A DNA stretch of 64,000 nt from Gammaproteobacteria bacterium CG11_big_fil_rev_8_21_14_0_20_46_22 (GTDB lineage: Bacteria; Pseudomonadota; Gammaproteobacteria; UBA12402): assembly GCA_002796245.1 (NCBI GenBank), contig PCWT01000054.1:19540-83539 (forward strand). Direction: 5' to 3'. Both the position numbers and the translations under genes were made by a program. Of the stretch, positions 43,679-53,383 are shown in pieces (the first letter of the stretch is position 1; every line of letters begins with the position of its first letter). Below the pieces are notes generated by a model, which saw only the letters and a list, made by a program, of their open reading frames with translations, searched no databases and was not told where the DNA came from.

Positions 43679-45100
43679 TTATATCAGCAAAAAATAGTCT
43701 AATGGCACAAAAAGCGTCTTCGCGTTTTCAGCGATGTGTAAACTTGAAGAAGAAATCACGAGATTATAATCCGAGTTAATTTTCTTCATGCTTTTAACGA
43801 CCTGCTCTGTGGTTTTTTCACCCATGCCAACCTCAATTATTAACTGCTGACGATTTAATATTTGCAACACAAAGTCAGCCCCGCCTTGAGTGCTATCGTA
43901 GCGCATAGAACCCTGCCCCCTAAGAATGAACTCTCTGTATAGATGGGAGCCCACCAAATCTTCCAACAACTTTCCTTGTCTGGCCAAATAGGTGCTCTCC
44001 TGTCCAGTAAAGTAAAAAAACGCCATCCTAATCGCAGGTGACATAAAAAGGTATTTATTCGGTTTTTTCGCAGCACTCATGTTAGAGCCATAAGCGGGCA
44101 CTTTTATCAGCAACTCTGCTTTTTCCAGGGCCTCAAGAATGCTGCTAATCGTGTGCCGGCTTATCTGAAAAACCTTCTCGAGCTTAGCCAAGCTCGTTAC
44201 ATCATTTTCAGCCAAAACAAAAAGAATCCGCTTAACAATACTGAGCGTTTCTACAGTAAATTTACCCACATCTGGCAAATCAAACTTAATTATTTTATCA
44301 AGAAGGGATGAGATCGAGTCATAAATGCTCACCTCACTTGGCATGGTTAACGCAAATGGAAAAGTACCATAAGAGAGAAACTGCCTAACATCTTTTCTAT
44401 CAACACCTGACCAATATTCATTAATCGAACCACTTAAAGTTAAGAGCTCTGACTGCGCTTCTTCTGCATTATGAGAAAAATAAATGGCTTGGCGTATCTT
44501 TTGCTTTAAGCCCTTTGTTGGAAACACACCACTCTTTATCATTTGATATTCAGTAAATGACAAAGGAGACATTGTTTCAAAAATTGCGCGACGAGCCAGA
44601 TTAGCTGTCGTTTGCAACGTGACTGCCGAGGAGCCAGTACAGCAAAAAAATACACGCCGGGTTTTCTCAAACAGTGATTTAAGCGTAACAGCCCATTTCG
44701 GATCAGCCTGTATTTCATCAAGAAATATAATCAAGGGTTTCTCTATACTTTCCAAAGCTTGCCCAATGATTTCTTCATACGCAGCAATCAAATCAGCAAT
44801 GTCTGCATTCAGTAAATTTTTCGCGTCTTCAACAGACAAAAACAAACAGGTCGACGAAGCCTGGTAAGCTGTACACAGCTGGGCCATCAACGTAGTCTTC
44901 CCTACACCACGAAAGCCAGGGATAAACACCATCTTATGATTGGACGTCTGCTCTAAAAAACTACCAATATAGGAAAACAGCTTGATGTAGATAAAGCGCT
45001 GAGGGTATTTCTTACCGCTAATATCATGGATAAATCGCTTTAAACGATCATCATTACTTTTAATCTGCTGTTGAAGGTAATGCACTAAGTCTTCTTTCAT
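43679..45100 (-). CDS. ATPase with degenerate nuclease-like C-terminus (COG1373-like)
   Basis: Third P-loop ATPase of this architecture in the window, clearly diverged from the other two. Walker A is GFRGVGKT (residues 62-69) and Walker B is LIIFLDEIQ, about residues 142-150. A winged-helix-like region follows (LEKVFQISRHTISSILEALEKAELL). The C-terminal restriction-like core has D409 in GADFVLQ but EVG at 423-425 instead of the expected ExK, so any nuclease activity may be lost. I use the ATG at 45100; the open frame extends six codons to a TTG. A 16-bp palindrome and a direct repeat precede it. Confidence 0.85.
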   Translation of the reverse strand: MKEDLVHYLQQQIKSNDDRLKRFIHDISGKKYPQRFIYIKLFSYIGSFLEQTSNHKMVFIPGFRGVGKTTLMAQLCTAYQASSTCLFLSVEDAKNLLNADIADLIAAYEEIIGQALESIEKPLIIFLDEIQADPKWAVTLKSLFEKTRRVFFCCTGSSAVTLQTTANLARRAIFETMSPLSFTEYQMIKSGVFPTKGLKQKIRQAIYFSHNAEEAQSELLTLSGSINEYWSGVDRKDVRQFLSYGTFPFALTMPSEVSIYDSISSLLDKIIKFDLPDVGKFTVETLSIVKRILFVLAENDVTSLAKLEKVFQISRHTISSILEALEKAELLIKVPAYGSNMSAAKKPNKYLFMSPAIRMAFFYFTGQESTYLARQGKLLEDLVGSHLYREFILRGQGSMRYDSTQGGADFVLQILNRQQLIIEVGMGEKTTEQVVKSMKKINSDYNLVISSSSLHIAENAKTLFVPLDYFLLI

Positions 45101-45111
45101 ATCTATTACAG

Positions 45112-45155
45112 TATACAAGAAACAATGCTTTGTAGTATATCATAATATACAAGAA
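45112..45155. promoter_or_regulatory. Repeat-rich control region of third ATPase gene
   Basis: A 16-bp palindrome with perfect 6-bp arms (45135-45150, GTATATCATAATATAC) sits between two direct copies of TATACAAGAA (45112-45121 and 45146-45155). On the lower strand a TTGAGC with a TATACT 16 bases later could be the promoter, so the repeats overlap it. Autoregulation is inferred. Confidence 0.4.
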
Positions 45156-45214
45156 GCTCAATAAGCCTATAAGCCATTGTTATTAAGGCATTTTTTGAGT
45201 AAATTCTTTGCAGC

Positions 45215-45241
45215 AAAAAACCGGGCAACGCCCGGTTTTTT
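45215..45241 (-). terminator. Rho-independent terminator after pnp
   Basis: A perfect CCGGGC / GCCCGG stem with a three-base loop is flanked by six A and six T residues, so it can work on both strands. It lies 23 bases beyond the pnp stop and faces the ATPase gene's 5' side. Confidence 0.9.
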
Positions 45242-45263
45242 GTTATCGATAAAACAGAAAGTT

Positions 45264-47393
45264 TTATTCGTCAGACGGTGTCTCTTCGCCCGCCGGCGCT
45301 TCTTCACCCAACTGCGATGGCTTCATGCTCAAACGTACGCGACCCTGGCGATCAATTTCGATCACTTTCACACGCACTTCCTGGCCTTCTTGCAGCACAT
45401 CTTCAACCTTTTCAACACGGCCTTCAGACAACTGCGAGATATGAACCAAACCGTCCTTGCCCGGCAAGAATGACACCAAAGCACCAAAATCTAAAAGCTT
45501 GGTCACCTTACCCTCGTAGATTTTATGAAGCTCGGCTTCAGCGACAATGTTTTCCACCATCTCGATCGCTTTTCTACCAGCATCACCATCAACAGCGTAA
45601 ATTTTCACCACGCCATCATCGTCGATATCAATCGTTGCGCCCGTGGCTTCGATAATGCCTTTAATGGTTGCCCCACCTTTACCAATCACTTCACGCACTT
45701 TTTCAGGTTTGACTTTCATCGTTAAGATACGTGGCGCTGTGCTTGAAATTTCTTCACGTGGCGCAGATAAAACTTCATTCATTTTACCTAAGATGTGCAA
45801 GCGCGCTTCGCGAGCTTGATCCAAGGCTTGTTGCATAATGAACTTCGTGATACCTGTGATTTTGATATCCATTTGAAGGGCTGTCACACCATTGTCAGAA
45901 CCCGCCACTTTAAAGTCCATATCGCCCAAGTGATCTTCATCACCCAGGATATCAGTCAATACCGCGAAACGGTTGCCATCAAGCACTAAGCCCATCGCAA
46001 TACCGGCCACCGGAGTTTTAACCGGCACGCCCGCGTCCATCAAAGCCATGCTGGTACCGCATACGCTGGCCATCGAACTTGAACCGTTGGATTCCGTGAT
46101 TTCAGACACCACACGCAAAACGTAAGGGAATTCTTCGTAACTTGGCAATACGGCTGCGACACCGCGACGCGCTAAACGGCCGTGACCGATTTCACGACGT
46201 TTTGGACTGCCCATCATGCCCGCTTCACCCACGCAGTACGGTGGGAAGTTGTAGTGCAACATAAAGCGGTCTTTGAACTCACCCGACAAAGCATCAATAA
46301 TTTGTGAATCGCGCTCCGTGCCTAAAGTGGCCGCCACAATCGCCTGCGTTTCACCGCGAGTGAACAATACCGAGCCGTGCACTTGTGGTAATAGACCTGT
46401 ACGGATAGTGATAGGACGCACTGTGCGCGTATCACGACCATCGATACGTGGCTCACCGCTTAAAATACGTGAACGCACAACGTTTTTCTCAATGCTAGCA
46501 AAAATACCGGCCACATCATCCGCCGCAGGGGCTGTGTCGTCGCCTTCTTGGCAAAGCTCGGCAATCAAGGCATCACGAACAGCGTCTAGCTTTTCTTTGC
46601 GCGCCATTTTGTCAGAAATTTGATAGGCCGCAGTGACATCGGCTTCGACTTTCGCTTTGACTTGATCGATCAACGCCGTATTTTTCTCAGGGGCTACCCA
46701 ATCCCAACGCGCTTTACCACCTTCTTCGACCATTTCATTGATCGCATTGATGACGACTTGCATTTGTTCATGACCATACCAAACCGATTCTAGCATCACG
46801 TCTTCTGGCAATAGATTGGCTTGTGATTCCACCATCAAGACAGCGTCTTGCGTGCCGGCAACCACCAAGTCCAAATCAGACGTTTTCAACTCTTCTTCGC
46901 TTGGGTTTAATAAATATTCGCCGTCTTTGTAACCCACGCGCGCAGCACCAATAGGGCCAGCAAAAGGCACACCCGACAAAGCCAAAGCCGCCGACGCACC
47001 GATCATAGCAGGAATATCCGTTTGAACCGCTGGGTTCAAAGACATCACTGTCACCACCACTTGCACTTCGTTTTTGAACTCTTTCGGGAACAATGGGCGA
47101 ATTGGGCGGTCGATCAAGCGTGAGATCAAGGTTTCTGATTCCGCCGGGCGACCTTCACGTTTGAAGTAGCCGCCTGGGATTTTACCCGCCGCGTAAGCTT
47201 TTTCTTGATAGTTGACGGTTAAAGGGAAAAAGTCTTGGCCTGGCTTCATGTCTTTTTTGGCGACCACTGTCACCAAGCACACGGTGCCTTCTACGCTGAC
47301 CAAAACAGAAGCGGTGGCTTGACGAGCAATTTCACCGGTTTCAAGTATGACATTGTGCTTTCCGTACTGGAAAGTCTTGCTGATTTTATTCAC
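45264..47393 (-). CDS. pnp: Polyribonucleotide nucleotidyltransferase (PNPase)
   Basis: 3'-5' phosphorolytic exoribonuclease, a trimer, and core of the degradosome. Two RNase PH domains are seen ([14 protein letters not shown] in the first, [18 protein letters not shown] in the second), then a KH domain ([16 protein letters not shown]) and an S1 domain ([27 protein letters not shown]). The length of 709 is normal. It follows rpsO by 100 bases, as in E. coli, and the leader between them contains a G/C-rich hairpin (47417-47470) where RNase III/PNPase autoregulation could act. A strong terminator follows. Confidence 0.98.
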   Translation of the reverse strand: MNKISKTFQYGKHNVILETGEIARQATASVLVSVEGTVCLVTVVAKKDMKPGQDFFPLTVNYQEKAYAAGKIPGGYFKREGRPAESETLISRLIDRPIRPLFPKEFKNEVQVVVTVMSLNPAVQTDIPAMIGASAALALSGVPFAGPIGAARVGYKDGEYLLNPSEEELKTSDLDLVVAGTQDAVLMVESQANLLPEDVMLESVWYGHEQMQVVINAINEMVEEGGKARWDWVAPEKNTALIDQVKAKVEADVTAAYQISDKMARKEKLDAVRDALIAELCQEGDDTAPAADDVAGIFASIEKNVVRSRILSGEPRIDGRDTRTVRPITIRTGLLPQVHGSVLFTRGETQAIVAATLGTERDSQIIDALSGEFKDRFMLHYNFPPYCVGEAGMMGSPKRREIGHGRLARRGVAAVLPSYEEFPYVLRVVSEITESNGSSSMASVCGTSMALMDAGVPVKTPVAGIAMGLVLDGNRFAVLTDILGDEDHLGDMDFKVAGSDNGVTALQMDIKITGITKFIMQQALDQAREARLHILGKMNEVLSAPREEISSTAPRILTMKVKPEKVREVIGKGGATIKGIIEATGATIDIDDDGVVKIYAVDGDAGRKAIEMVENIVAEAELHKIYEGKVTKLLDFGALVSFLPGKDGLVHISQLSEGRVEKVEDVLQEGQEVRVKVIEIDRQGRVRLSMKPSQLGEEAPAGEETPSDE

Positions 47394-47493
47394 TGATAAT
47401 TACCTTATATATGACAGGCCCCGGCATTGCTTCCAGGCAGCCCACACCGTGGGCAAAAGTGCAGAGGCCTTATTAAAAAGAAAAGGCTGAGTC

Positions 47494-47757
47494 TTACGCG
47501 ATTTCGCGCAAACCCAACTTTTGGATCAAAGCACGATACGCTTCAAGTTTCTTACCTTTCAAGTATTTCAACAACTTACGACGTTGGTTTACCTTTCTAG
47601 TCAAGCCAACACGTGAGTGAAAATCGTGTTTATTGGCTTTGAAGTGTTCCGTTAATTTTTTGATATCGGCCGTTAAGAGCGCCACTTGCGCGTCGATTGA
47701 GCCTGTTTTACCGCCATGCTCAGCGATAATTGCTTGTTTTTCTGCTGCAGTTAGCAT
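47494..47757 (-). CDS. rpsO: 30S ribosomal protein S15
   Basis: Primary 16S rRNA-binding protein of the small subunit. The sequence from [14 protein letters not shown] through [15 protein letters not shown] to [20 protein letters not shown] is a standard S15. The ATG at 47757 is preceded by GGAG; the six upstream codons are not part of the protein. It is paired with pnp. truB, normally directly upstream, is separated by two genes on the other strand. Confidence 0.98.
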   Translation of the reverse strand: MLTAAEKQAIIAEHGGKTGSIDAQVALLTADIKKLTEHFKANKHDFHSRVGLTRKVNQRRKLLKYLKGKKLEAYRALIQKLGLREIA

Positions 47758-47913
47758 GCATTTCTCCACGTTCAAATTTTAAAAAGCGCGCCATTCTAAA
47801 CCGAAGACTGGCAATTCACAAGGGCTGTCAACACATCTTGACTAAAATTTTGGCCTTTAGCGGCCAATCCATGTTAAAGTGCGCGCCGCTGAACCCACAG
47901 ACGAGAACACAGC

Positions 47914-48816
47914 GTGACAAAAAGACTGATCAACAGCCTCATCTTAAGCAGCCTACTGTGCGTCGCTTTTGCCGCAAACACAAAACCCAAGCCTCAGAAC
48001 CTGGATACGACGCTCACAAAAATATCCGGCAAAAAACCCTCAGAGCTGCAAAAACACATCAAAGAACAGAAAAAAGCCAGCGAGACACCGCTCGGCATCA
48101 GCTTTTTTGAGCCCAGCTACATATTGCCGGTCTACTACACAGCCAACCCAGACCAAGCCGTGTATACAGGGCACACACCCGATGGTCAAAAATTGAAAAA
48201 CCTCGAGTTCAAAGGCCAGCTGAGCTTTATGGTGCCGGTCTGGCGAGACATGTTTGGCAAGCCCGACCTCAGCTTGAATGTGTCGTACACGCAGCTATCG
48301 TATTGGCAGTTTTACGCTAAATCCCAATATTTTCGAGAAACCGACTACGAGCCCGCTGTCTTTCTTTCGTATAATTTTCATAAAAACTGGCTACTCTACA
48401 CAGGCATCGTGCACCAGTCGAATGGACGCGGTGGTGATATGGAGCGTAGCTGGAACCGCGCTTACCTGAATTTCATGTTTTCCCGCGGGCGCTGGATGTT
48501 TAGTGTAAAACCCTGGGTTTTGATTTTCAAAGCTGACTCTAGCGATTTACACAATCCCGACATTCGCCGCTACCTTGGCAATGGCCGCTTACTCATCGCG
48601 TACAAACGAGGCCGCAATGAGCTATCATTTATGTCACGCAATAACCTACAAAGCGGCTTTAAACGTGGCGCGATAGAGCTCACGTATAGCTTCCACGTGC
48701 TGCCGCATTTTTACATTTACACCCAATACTTTAATGGTTACGGCCAAAGCTTGATTGAGTACAACCACCGCACTCAAGCCTACGGCATCGGTATCGCCTT
48801 GAATGACTGGCTCTAA
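47914..48816 (+). CDS. pldA: Outer-membrane phospholipase A (OMPLA)
   Basis: Twelve-stranded outer-membrane barrel that hydrolyses phospholipids that reach the outer leaflet. The catalytic HQSNGR (His-Ser pair plus Asn) is present, along with the calcium-dimer surroundings GGDMERSWNRAY. The N-terminus is a signal peptide (SLILSSLLCVAFA); the start codon is GTG at 47914. The 300-residue length fits. It lies opposite the rpsO and truB genes and is followed by a lytic transglycosylase-like gene on the same strand. OMPLA contributes to host damage in some pathogens. Confidence 0.92.
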   Translation: MTKRLINSLILSSLLCVAFAANTKPKPQNLDTTLTKISGKKPSELQKHIKEQKKASETPLGISFFEPSYILPVYYTANPDQAVYTGHTPDGQKLKNLEFKGQLSFMVPVWRDMFGKPDLSLNVSYTQLSYWQFYAKSQYFRETDYEPAVFLSYNFHKNWLLYTGIVHQSNGRGGDMERSWNRAYLNFMFSRGRWMFSVKPWVLIFKADSSDLHNPDIRRYLGNGRLLIAYKRGRNELSFMSRNNLQSGFKRGAIELTYSFHVLPHFYIYTQYFNGYGQSLIEYNHRTQAYGIGIALNDWL

Positions 48817-48833
48817 GCACCCCCCTTTGTGGC

Positions 48834-48863
48834 TTGACTTAATCAAAGCAGAACCACTAATAT
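48834..48863 (+). promoter_or_regulatory. Candidate promoter of the lytic transglycosylase-like gene
   Basis: TTGACT (48834-48839) and TAATAT (48858-48863) are 18 bases apart. The start ATG at 48889 is 25 bases on, with AAGGA before it. Confidence 0.4.
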
Positions 48864-48888
48864 AAAATGCACTCAAGGATGAAAAACT

Positions 48889-49599
48889 ATGCGCACAATT
48901 TGGGCCGGCATTTTAATCTTACTCTTATCGACTCACGTTTTCGCATTAATCCCCGACCCGACTCATCCTGAAAAGCCCGCTAATTGCCAACTGCACACAC
49001 TCTATTGCAAAATCATGGAGCTGCAGCCGGAGAGTGACCCGAAGTGGGCAATGAATTTATCCAATGCCCTCATCAAGCACGCGAAACAGTACAACATGGA
49101 CCCCTGGCTATCGCTCGCGATTGCCATGCAAGAAAGCGGGCTGCGCAACATTCACCGAAACAATAAAACCATCGTCTTTAAAGAGCACTGTGAACAAGGC
49201 AAACCCTGCGAAAAAACTTATGATATTGTCGAGGGTCACTCAGACATCACGGTGTTTCAACTGCACGTTAATACCATTATCAACTACGGCATCGATCCGC
49301 TGCGCCTGACACAAGACTTGGATTACCTAGTCGATTGGCACTATCGTATTTTAAAGCGCAAACAACAGGAATGTCGTTCTTACGAGCGAGAAGCTTGGGC
49401 GTGCTATCACAGTCGAACACCGGTTTTGCACCAACGTTATGTAAAACAGGTCGCACAGTATTATCACGGTGAAAAAACCATCACAAACGATGAAAAAAGC
49501 GCGCCGAAAAAAATCGTGGTGGTCGAGAATAAATCGAGCGCCTTAAATAAACTCAAGCAATCGTTTATGGCTTGGTTTACACCCAAGGCAAACCCCTAA
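48889..49599 (+). CDS. Lytic transglycosylase (SLT)-like protein, secreted
   Basis: A signal peptide (ILILLLSTHVFA) leads a lysozyme-like SLT domain; DPWLSLAIAMQESGLRN carries the catalytic Glu in the usual position. Such enzymes cleave peptidoglycan between MurNAc and GlcNAc, releasing anhydro sugars that amgK/murU-type recycling can reuse. Cysteines (CQLHTLYC; CEQGKPCEK) may form disulfides in the periplasm. It is preceded by pldA on the same strand. The C-terminal 40 residues are lysine-rich with no known domain. Confidence 0.83.
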   Translation: MRTIWAGILILLLSTHVFALIPDPTHPEKPANCQLHTLYCKIMELQPESDPKWAMNLSNALIKHAKQYNMDPWLSLAIAMQESGLRNIHRNNKTIVFKEHCEQGKPCEKTYDIVEGHSDITVFQLHVNTIINYGIDPLRLTQDLDYLVDWHYRILKRKQQECRSYEREAWACYHSRTPVLHQRYVKQVAQYYHGEKTITNDEKSAPKKIVVVENKSSALNKLKQSFMAWFTPKANP

Positions 49600-49609
49600 A
49601 CGTTGCCGC

Positions 49610-50503
49610 CTAAGCCAGCATGCGCTTAGCTGCTAACACTCGCTCATCGTCTGTTCTGGCCAAACCTTTAAACGCATCATCCTGATAAATACGCACCAAG
49701 GTTTTTGCAGGGATAGCGTGGCTGGCAGGCGAGACTTTCTGACCATGACGAAGCTTGGCCACGCTTTCGGCATCTAAGTCACAACGCATGATACCCTCAA
49801 GTAATACCTCAACAGGTAACAAGCGAGCGCGCAAAGCCTCGATACCTTTTTGCTCTTTAATGGTTTCTAACTTATCCAGAGATAACATTTGGTCAGCTTT
49901 AAACGGGCCGGCTTGCAAGCGTCGCAAGCTTTGTACATGCGCACCACAACCGAGCTTTAAGCCCATATCGTCAATCAAAGTACGAATATAGGTACCTTTA
50001 GAGCAATGCACGTCCAAGGTAAGACTGTCACCCGAATAATCAATTAAGCTCAGCGAATAAATCGTAATACTTCGCGACTTACGCTCCACGCTTAAACCTT
50101 TTCGCGCAAGCTTATACAGCGGCTGCCCTTTGTGTTTTAACGCAGAATGCATCGGCGGCACCTGTTCGATATCCCCAAGAAATGAATCAACAACGTCTTT
50201 AACCGCGTCTTCCGTGGCATCGATCGCCTGCTCATCGATAACCTCACCTTCTGCATCACCTGAGTCCGTGCGCACACCCAGCTTAGCTTGCACACGATAC
50301 GCCTTGTCGGCATCCAATAAATACTGAGCATATTTTGTCGCCTGCCCGAAACACACGGGCAACAGACCCGTGGCCAACACATCTAAACTGCCGGTATGGC
50401 CGGCTTTTTTCGCCTGAAACAAACGGCGTACTTTTTGCATGGCCTGGTTCGACGACATGCCCTGCGGTTTATCCAATATCAACACACCGTCAATGTTTTC
50501 CAT
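49610..50503 (-). CDS. truB: tRNA pseudouridine-55 synthase TruB
   Basis: Makes pseudouridine 55 in the T-loop of tRNAs. It begins DGVLILDKPQGMSS and has GHTGSLDVLATGLLP, in which the catalytic Asp is conserved, though the family TLDP reads SLDV. Length (297 aa) is normal. It sits where the infB-rbfA-truB-rpsO-pnp order predicts, but it is detached: six genes separate it from rbfA and two from rpsO. It is divergent from the Kdo hydroxylase gene. Confidence 0.96.
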   Translation of the reverse strand: MENIDGVLILDKPQGMSSNQAMQKVRRLFQAKKAGHTGSLDVLATGLLPVCFGQATKYAQYLLDADKAYRVQAKLGVRTDSGDAEGEVIDEQAIDATEDAVKDVVDSFLGDIEQVPPMHSALKHKGQPLYKLARKGLSVERKSRSITIYSLSLIDYSGDSLTLDVHCSKGTYIRTLIDDMGLKLGCGAHVQSLRRLQAGPFKADQMLSLDKLETIKEQKGIEALRARLLPVEVLLEGIMRCDLDAESVAKLRHGQKVSPASHAIPAKTLVRIYQDDAFKGLARTDDERVLAAKRMLA

Positions 50504-50568
50504 GCTTGTCTCTTCAAAATAAAGTGGGCAGAGTATACCATGTAAGCCATTTTACGACAGGGGGCAAC

Positions 50569-51450
50569 ATGAGCATTATTCAACGCCTAGACACCATCAC
50601 AAGCTGGCAACCCGAGCACACGCCCGACAACAGCGAGACTTCACTGGAGCAAGGCCATGTCATTTATTGCCCAAACCTGCATTTCTCGCTCAGCGATGAT
50701 GAGCAACGCATCATCACACCCACCGTCGTCGCAAAAAATCGCAAAAACGCAAGCTACAACCCCAACAATGACAAACTTTCCGGTGTCTGTGATAACACTG
50801 AGTTGCAACACACACTACACACGGTGATGAAACGTTTTGCCAGGTCGGCTGAACGGTTCGCTCACCGCCTCCTACCGCATTACGCCGAACAGTTAAGCTT
50901 AGGCCGCACCAGTTTTCGGCCTGTGGAAATTGATGGGCGTGAAGCCCCCTCGATTCGAAAAGATGATAAGCGCTTGCATGTGGATGCGTTTCCAAGCACC
51001 CCCATGCAAGACAAACGCATCTTACGTTTATTCTGCAATGTTAACCCCGAAGGCAAACCGCGCTGCTGGCGTACAGGCGAGCCGTTTAATCAGCTGGCTG
51101 AGCGCTTTGCCAAAAAACTCAAAGCCCCTTTTCCCGGTCTTCGACGTGTTTCACAGCTTTTGGGCATCACGCGTCGCTACCAAACCTTGTATGATCACTA
51201 CATGCTGGCCTTGCATCATACGATGAAAGAAGACACCGCGTATCAAAACAGCATCGCGCAAGAACCCCTTGCACTCGCCGCCGGCGCTACTTGGCTATGC
51301 TTTACCGACAGCGTGTCACACGCTGTCGACAGCGGACAGTATCTCTTCGAGCAAACATTTTACTTGTCGTACACCAACATGCAAAATCCCGCCTTATCAC
51401 CGCAAGCGATTTTGCAAACGCACTTCAAAGACGATTTGTTAACAACCTAG
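50569..51450 (+). CDS. Kdo hydroxylase-like Fe(II)/2-oxoglutarate dioxygenase (KdoO-like)
   Basis: Resembles the 3-deoxy-D-manno-octulosonic acid (Kdo) 3-hydroxylase family, which modifies the inner core of LPS after or during synthesis. Key stretch: RKDDKRLHVDAFPSTP, holding the iron-binding His/Asp pair, and RILRLFCNVNPEG. The ATG at 50569 follows GGGGGC; the longer frame upstream overlaps truB and is discarded. The 293 residues fit the family. It is divergent from truB. The LPS link agrees with lptD and the kinase-like gene at 54655. The assignment is from recognisable motifs and not from a search. Confidence 0.78.
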   Translation: MSIIQRLDTITSWQPEHTPDNSETSLEQGHVIYCPNLHFSLSDDEQRIITPTVVAKNRKNASYNPNNDKLSGVCDNTELQHTLHTVMKRFARSAERFAHRLLPHYAEQLSLGRTSFRPVEIDGREAPSIRKDDKRLHVDAFPSTPMQDKRILRLFCNVNPEGKPRCWRTGEPFNQLAERFAKKLKAPFPGLRRVSQLLGITRRYQTLYDHYMLALHHTMKEDTAYQNSIAQEPLALAAGATWLCFTDSVSHAVDSGQYLFEQTFYLSYTNMQNPALSPQAILQTHFKDDLLTT

Positions 51451-51469
51451 ACACTCTCGCCTATCTTCG

Positions 51470-51508
51470 GCCTCGGGTTGACGAGTATCGCGAGGATAAC
51501 CCGGGGAA
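51470..51508. repeat. Dispersed composite repeat, copy 4 (inverted, partial)
   Basis: GGGTTGACGAGTATCGCGAG followed by GATAACCCGGGGAAATAAA is nearly the reverse complement of 24271-24310. It fills the gap between the convergent Kdo hydroxylase and the secreted protein. Confidence 0.75.
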
Positions 51509-51547
51509 ATAAACACAAAGAGACAGGCAAACATCGATGCAAGAAAG

Positions 51548-51991
51548 CTACGGTGATTTAACCGTCAGAATATAATTACCCGCGCACCAGCTATCGGCAT
51601 ACGCACCATAAAAATACTGGCCGCCACGAAAGCCCACACTGGCAAACGTCATTTTCGTTTTAAACACGCTGCTTTTAGGCCCATCGATATACTCATCGGC
51701 TGTGCCATTAACTGTGATCAATCCGGATGGCTGCGCTTGTTGATCGAGCTTAATATTTTTCAACTTGATCACACCCGCCGCCGTTAATCTATTTTTTGCA
51801 GGGTCAAAGACTACCGGGTCCATGTTTTCACGGCAAATGGCATCGGTGGTTTGAGGGTTAACCGCTCGCACGTCATAAAACTGCAGCTCTTGCGCCTGGC
51901 GCAGGTGAAACAGCGAAGATTGCGCCAAAGCACTGAAAGAAGAAGAAACAAGAAGCAGAATGCTGAAACTGTGTTTTATACCAGAAGACAT
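51548..51991 (-). CDS. Secreted protein of unknown function (147 aa)
   Basis: Not recognised. A signal peptide (SFSILLLVSSSFSALAQ) is followed by a beta-rich domain of about 120 residues with two cysteines (AICREN and SWCAGNY) that could form a disulfide. I choose the ATG at 51991 with an AGAGGG site; the open frame extends 19 codons further but those residues do not belong to a signal peptide. It is divergent from an unknown gene. A periplasmic or outer-membrane location is likely. Confidence 0.65.
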   Translation of the reverse strand: MSSGIKHSFSILLLVSSSFSALAQSSLFHLRQAQELQFYDVRAVNPQTTDAICRENMDPVVFDPAKNRLTAAGVIKLKNIKLDQQAQPSGLITVNGTADEYIDGPKSSVFKTKMTFASVGFRGGQYFYGAYADSWCAGNYILTVKSP

Positions 51992-52123
51992 ACGCGGCCC
52001 TCTAAAATGAATAGCGCCTAGCTTACGAGATGTACGCTTATTTTTCAAGACGACGCCTCAGTTAATACTCAGTTAATAATACCCGCATACACTCCCACCA
52101 AGATTTAAAAAAAAGGGGCGCCC

Positions 52124-53383
52124 ATGAAACAAGAAAAACTTAAGGCTATCTATGTAGACATCAGTAATTTTGCTGAACAGAGAGAAATTGAGCAACTGTG
52201 CCAAAAATTAGGACAAAAAGGCATTGTTTTCACATTTAAACATCAAAAAAAATTCTTTGCTTTATTGAAAGCATTGGAAGACAAATATCCGCACTGCAAA
52301 CTTTTTGTCGTTTCCACTGAATGCAGACATTCAAAACAAAATGAACTTTTAGAGAAAATTATCAATAGCAACCTCGAAACAGAACTTGGCCCACAGTACA
52401 AACAACTGCAATTAAAGATTGCATGCATCATGCAACCTGCCGCCAGAGGTGAGACAGTTATGCATCGCTTTGCCAACGCCGCCCAAGCCCACGCAAAACA
52501 CATAAATGAACTCGAGGCTGTTATGTACATACCCCCGAAAGGTCAACACAACGCTAATGCAACCGAGCATATTCACCATCAATGCACAAGTTTAACAGGC
52601 TGCCTAGAGGCATTGGGCTTTAGCGAAAGCGCCATCATAACAGCATTAAAGCAAACCCTACCCAAAGCGCCACCACGTGATCGCAGTATGTACAGACTAA
52701 CAGGGGAAATCAGGGCAGCGGCAAAAGCAGAAGCGCAAGTGCGCCAGCAACCCGCCGATCTTTTGTCGAGCCCGCCTCCTGACTCAAGCGAGCACTCGCC
52801 ACGCGGCGAGATAGCAGACCTTGGCGCGCTTCGTCGCGTTGATTCAATCGACGCTTTTCCGGTAAACCAAGTTTCCCAGCCATCACCCGCATCAAGCAGC
52901 AGCGATATGCGGTCCCCAAGCCATCCAGTTGTTTCTTCTTCGTTTGAATTACGACGATACAGTGAAAGAAATAATTCTTTTGATGCGGATGCTATACGCG
53001 AAGCCTTAGAAGCGCTTCAATCCGCAACTCAACTCACCAAAAAAGAAGCACCCCCTCCAGGACAGTCGAGCACGTCACTGTGGCTACGATTACAGCCCCC
53101 CGCTGAAACAGCGCCAAACGCACAGAGCGAAGAAACTGATCTTGATAGAATGCGCTCAAACGTGACTCAAAACTGGCGAGACGGCGCAGCCGTGGTCGAG
53201 GCAATAGAACATCGCGGTGATAGCGCCACAAGCAGTAGCGTAGTACAGCAAGCTCAATTATCTTTCAGTGCCAATTTAGCCGCGTGGAGAGCACGTGAAT
53301 CAGCGGCGCGAGCGCAACAGCCCCCAGTACGCAACAGCGGCGATGAGAGACAAGACGAACAAGAGACTAGCCAACGGCCTTAA
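52124..53383 (+). CDS. Large unknown protein with disordered, Glu-rich C-terminus
   Basis: Not recognised. Residues 1-190 look globular, starting KAIYVDISNFAEQREIEQL, a strand-loop-helix that recalls an HAD/NYN-type nucleotide-binding start, but I would not assign it. From about residue 190 the protein is Ser/Pro/Ala-rich and probably disordered, ending GDERQDEQETSQRP. That acidic tail resembles a Dot/Icm E-block signal, a speculative reading. No membrane helix. Its end overlaps the convergent MFS gene by 84 bases. An AGGGG ribosome site precedes the ATG. Confidence 0.65.
   Translation: MKQEKLKAIYVDISNFAEQREIEQLCQKLGQKGIVFTFKHQKKFFALLKALEDKYPHCKLFVVSTECRHSKQNELLEKIINSNLETELGPQYKQLQLKIACIMQPAARGETVMHRFANAAQAHAKHINELEAVMYIPPKGQHNANATEHIHHQCTSLTGCLEALGFSESAIITALKQTLPKAPPRDRSMYRLTGEIRAAAKAEAQVRQQPADLLSSPPPDSSEHSPRGEIADLGALRRVDSIDAFPVNQVSQPSPASSSSDMRSPSHPVVSSSFELRRYSERNNSFDADAIREALEALQSATQLTKKEAPPPGQSSTSLWLRLQPPAETAPNAQSEETDLDRMRSNVTQNWRDGAAVVEAIEHRGDSATSSSVVQQAQLSFSANLAAWRARESAARAQQPPVRNSGDERQDEQETSQRP

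Noticed and set aside
50335..50568. N-terminal extension of the Kdo hydroxylase frame
   Set aside because: It lies inside truB on the other strand and does not resemble the family. The ATG at 50569 has a better ribosome context.
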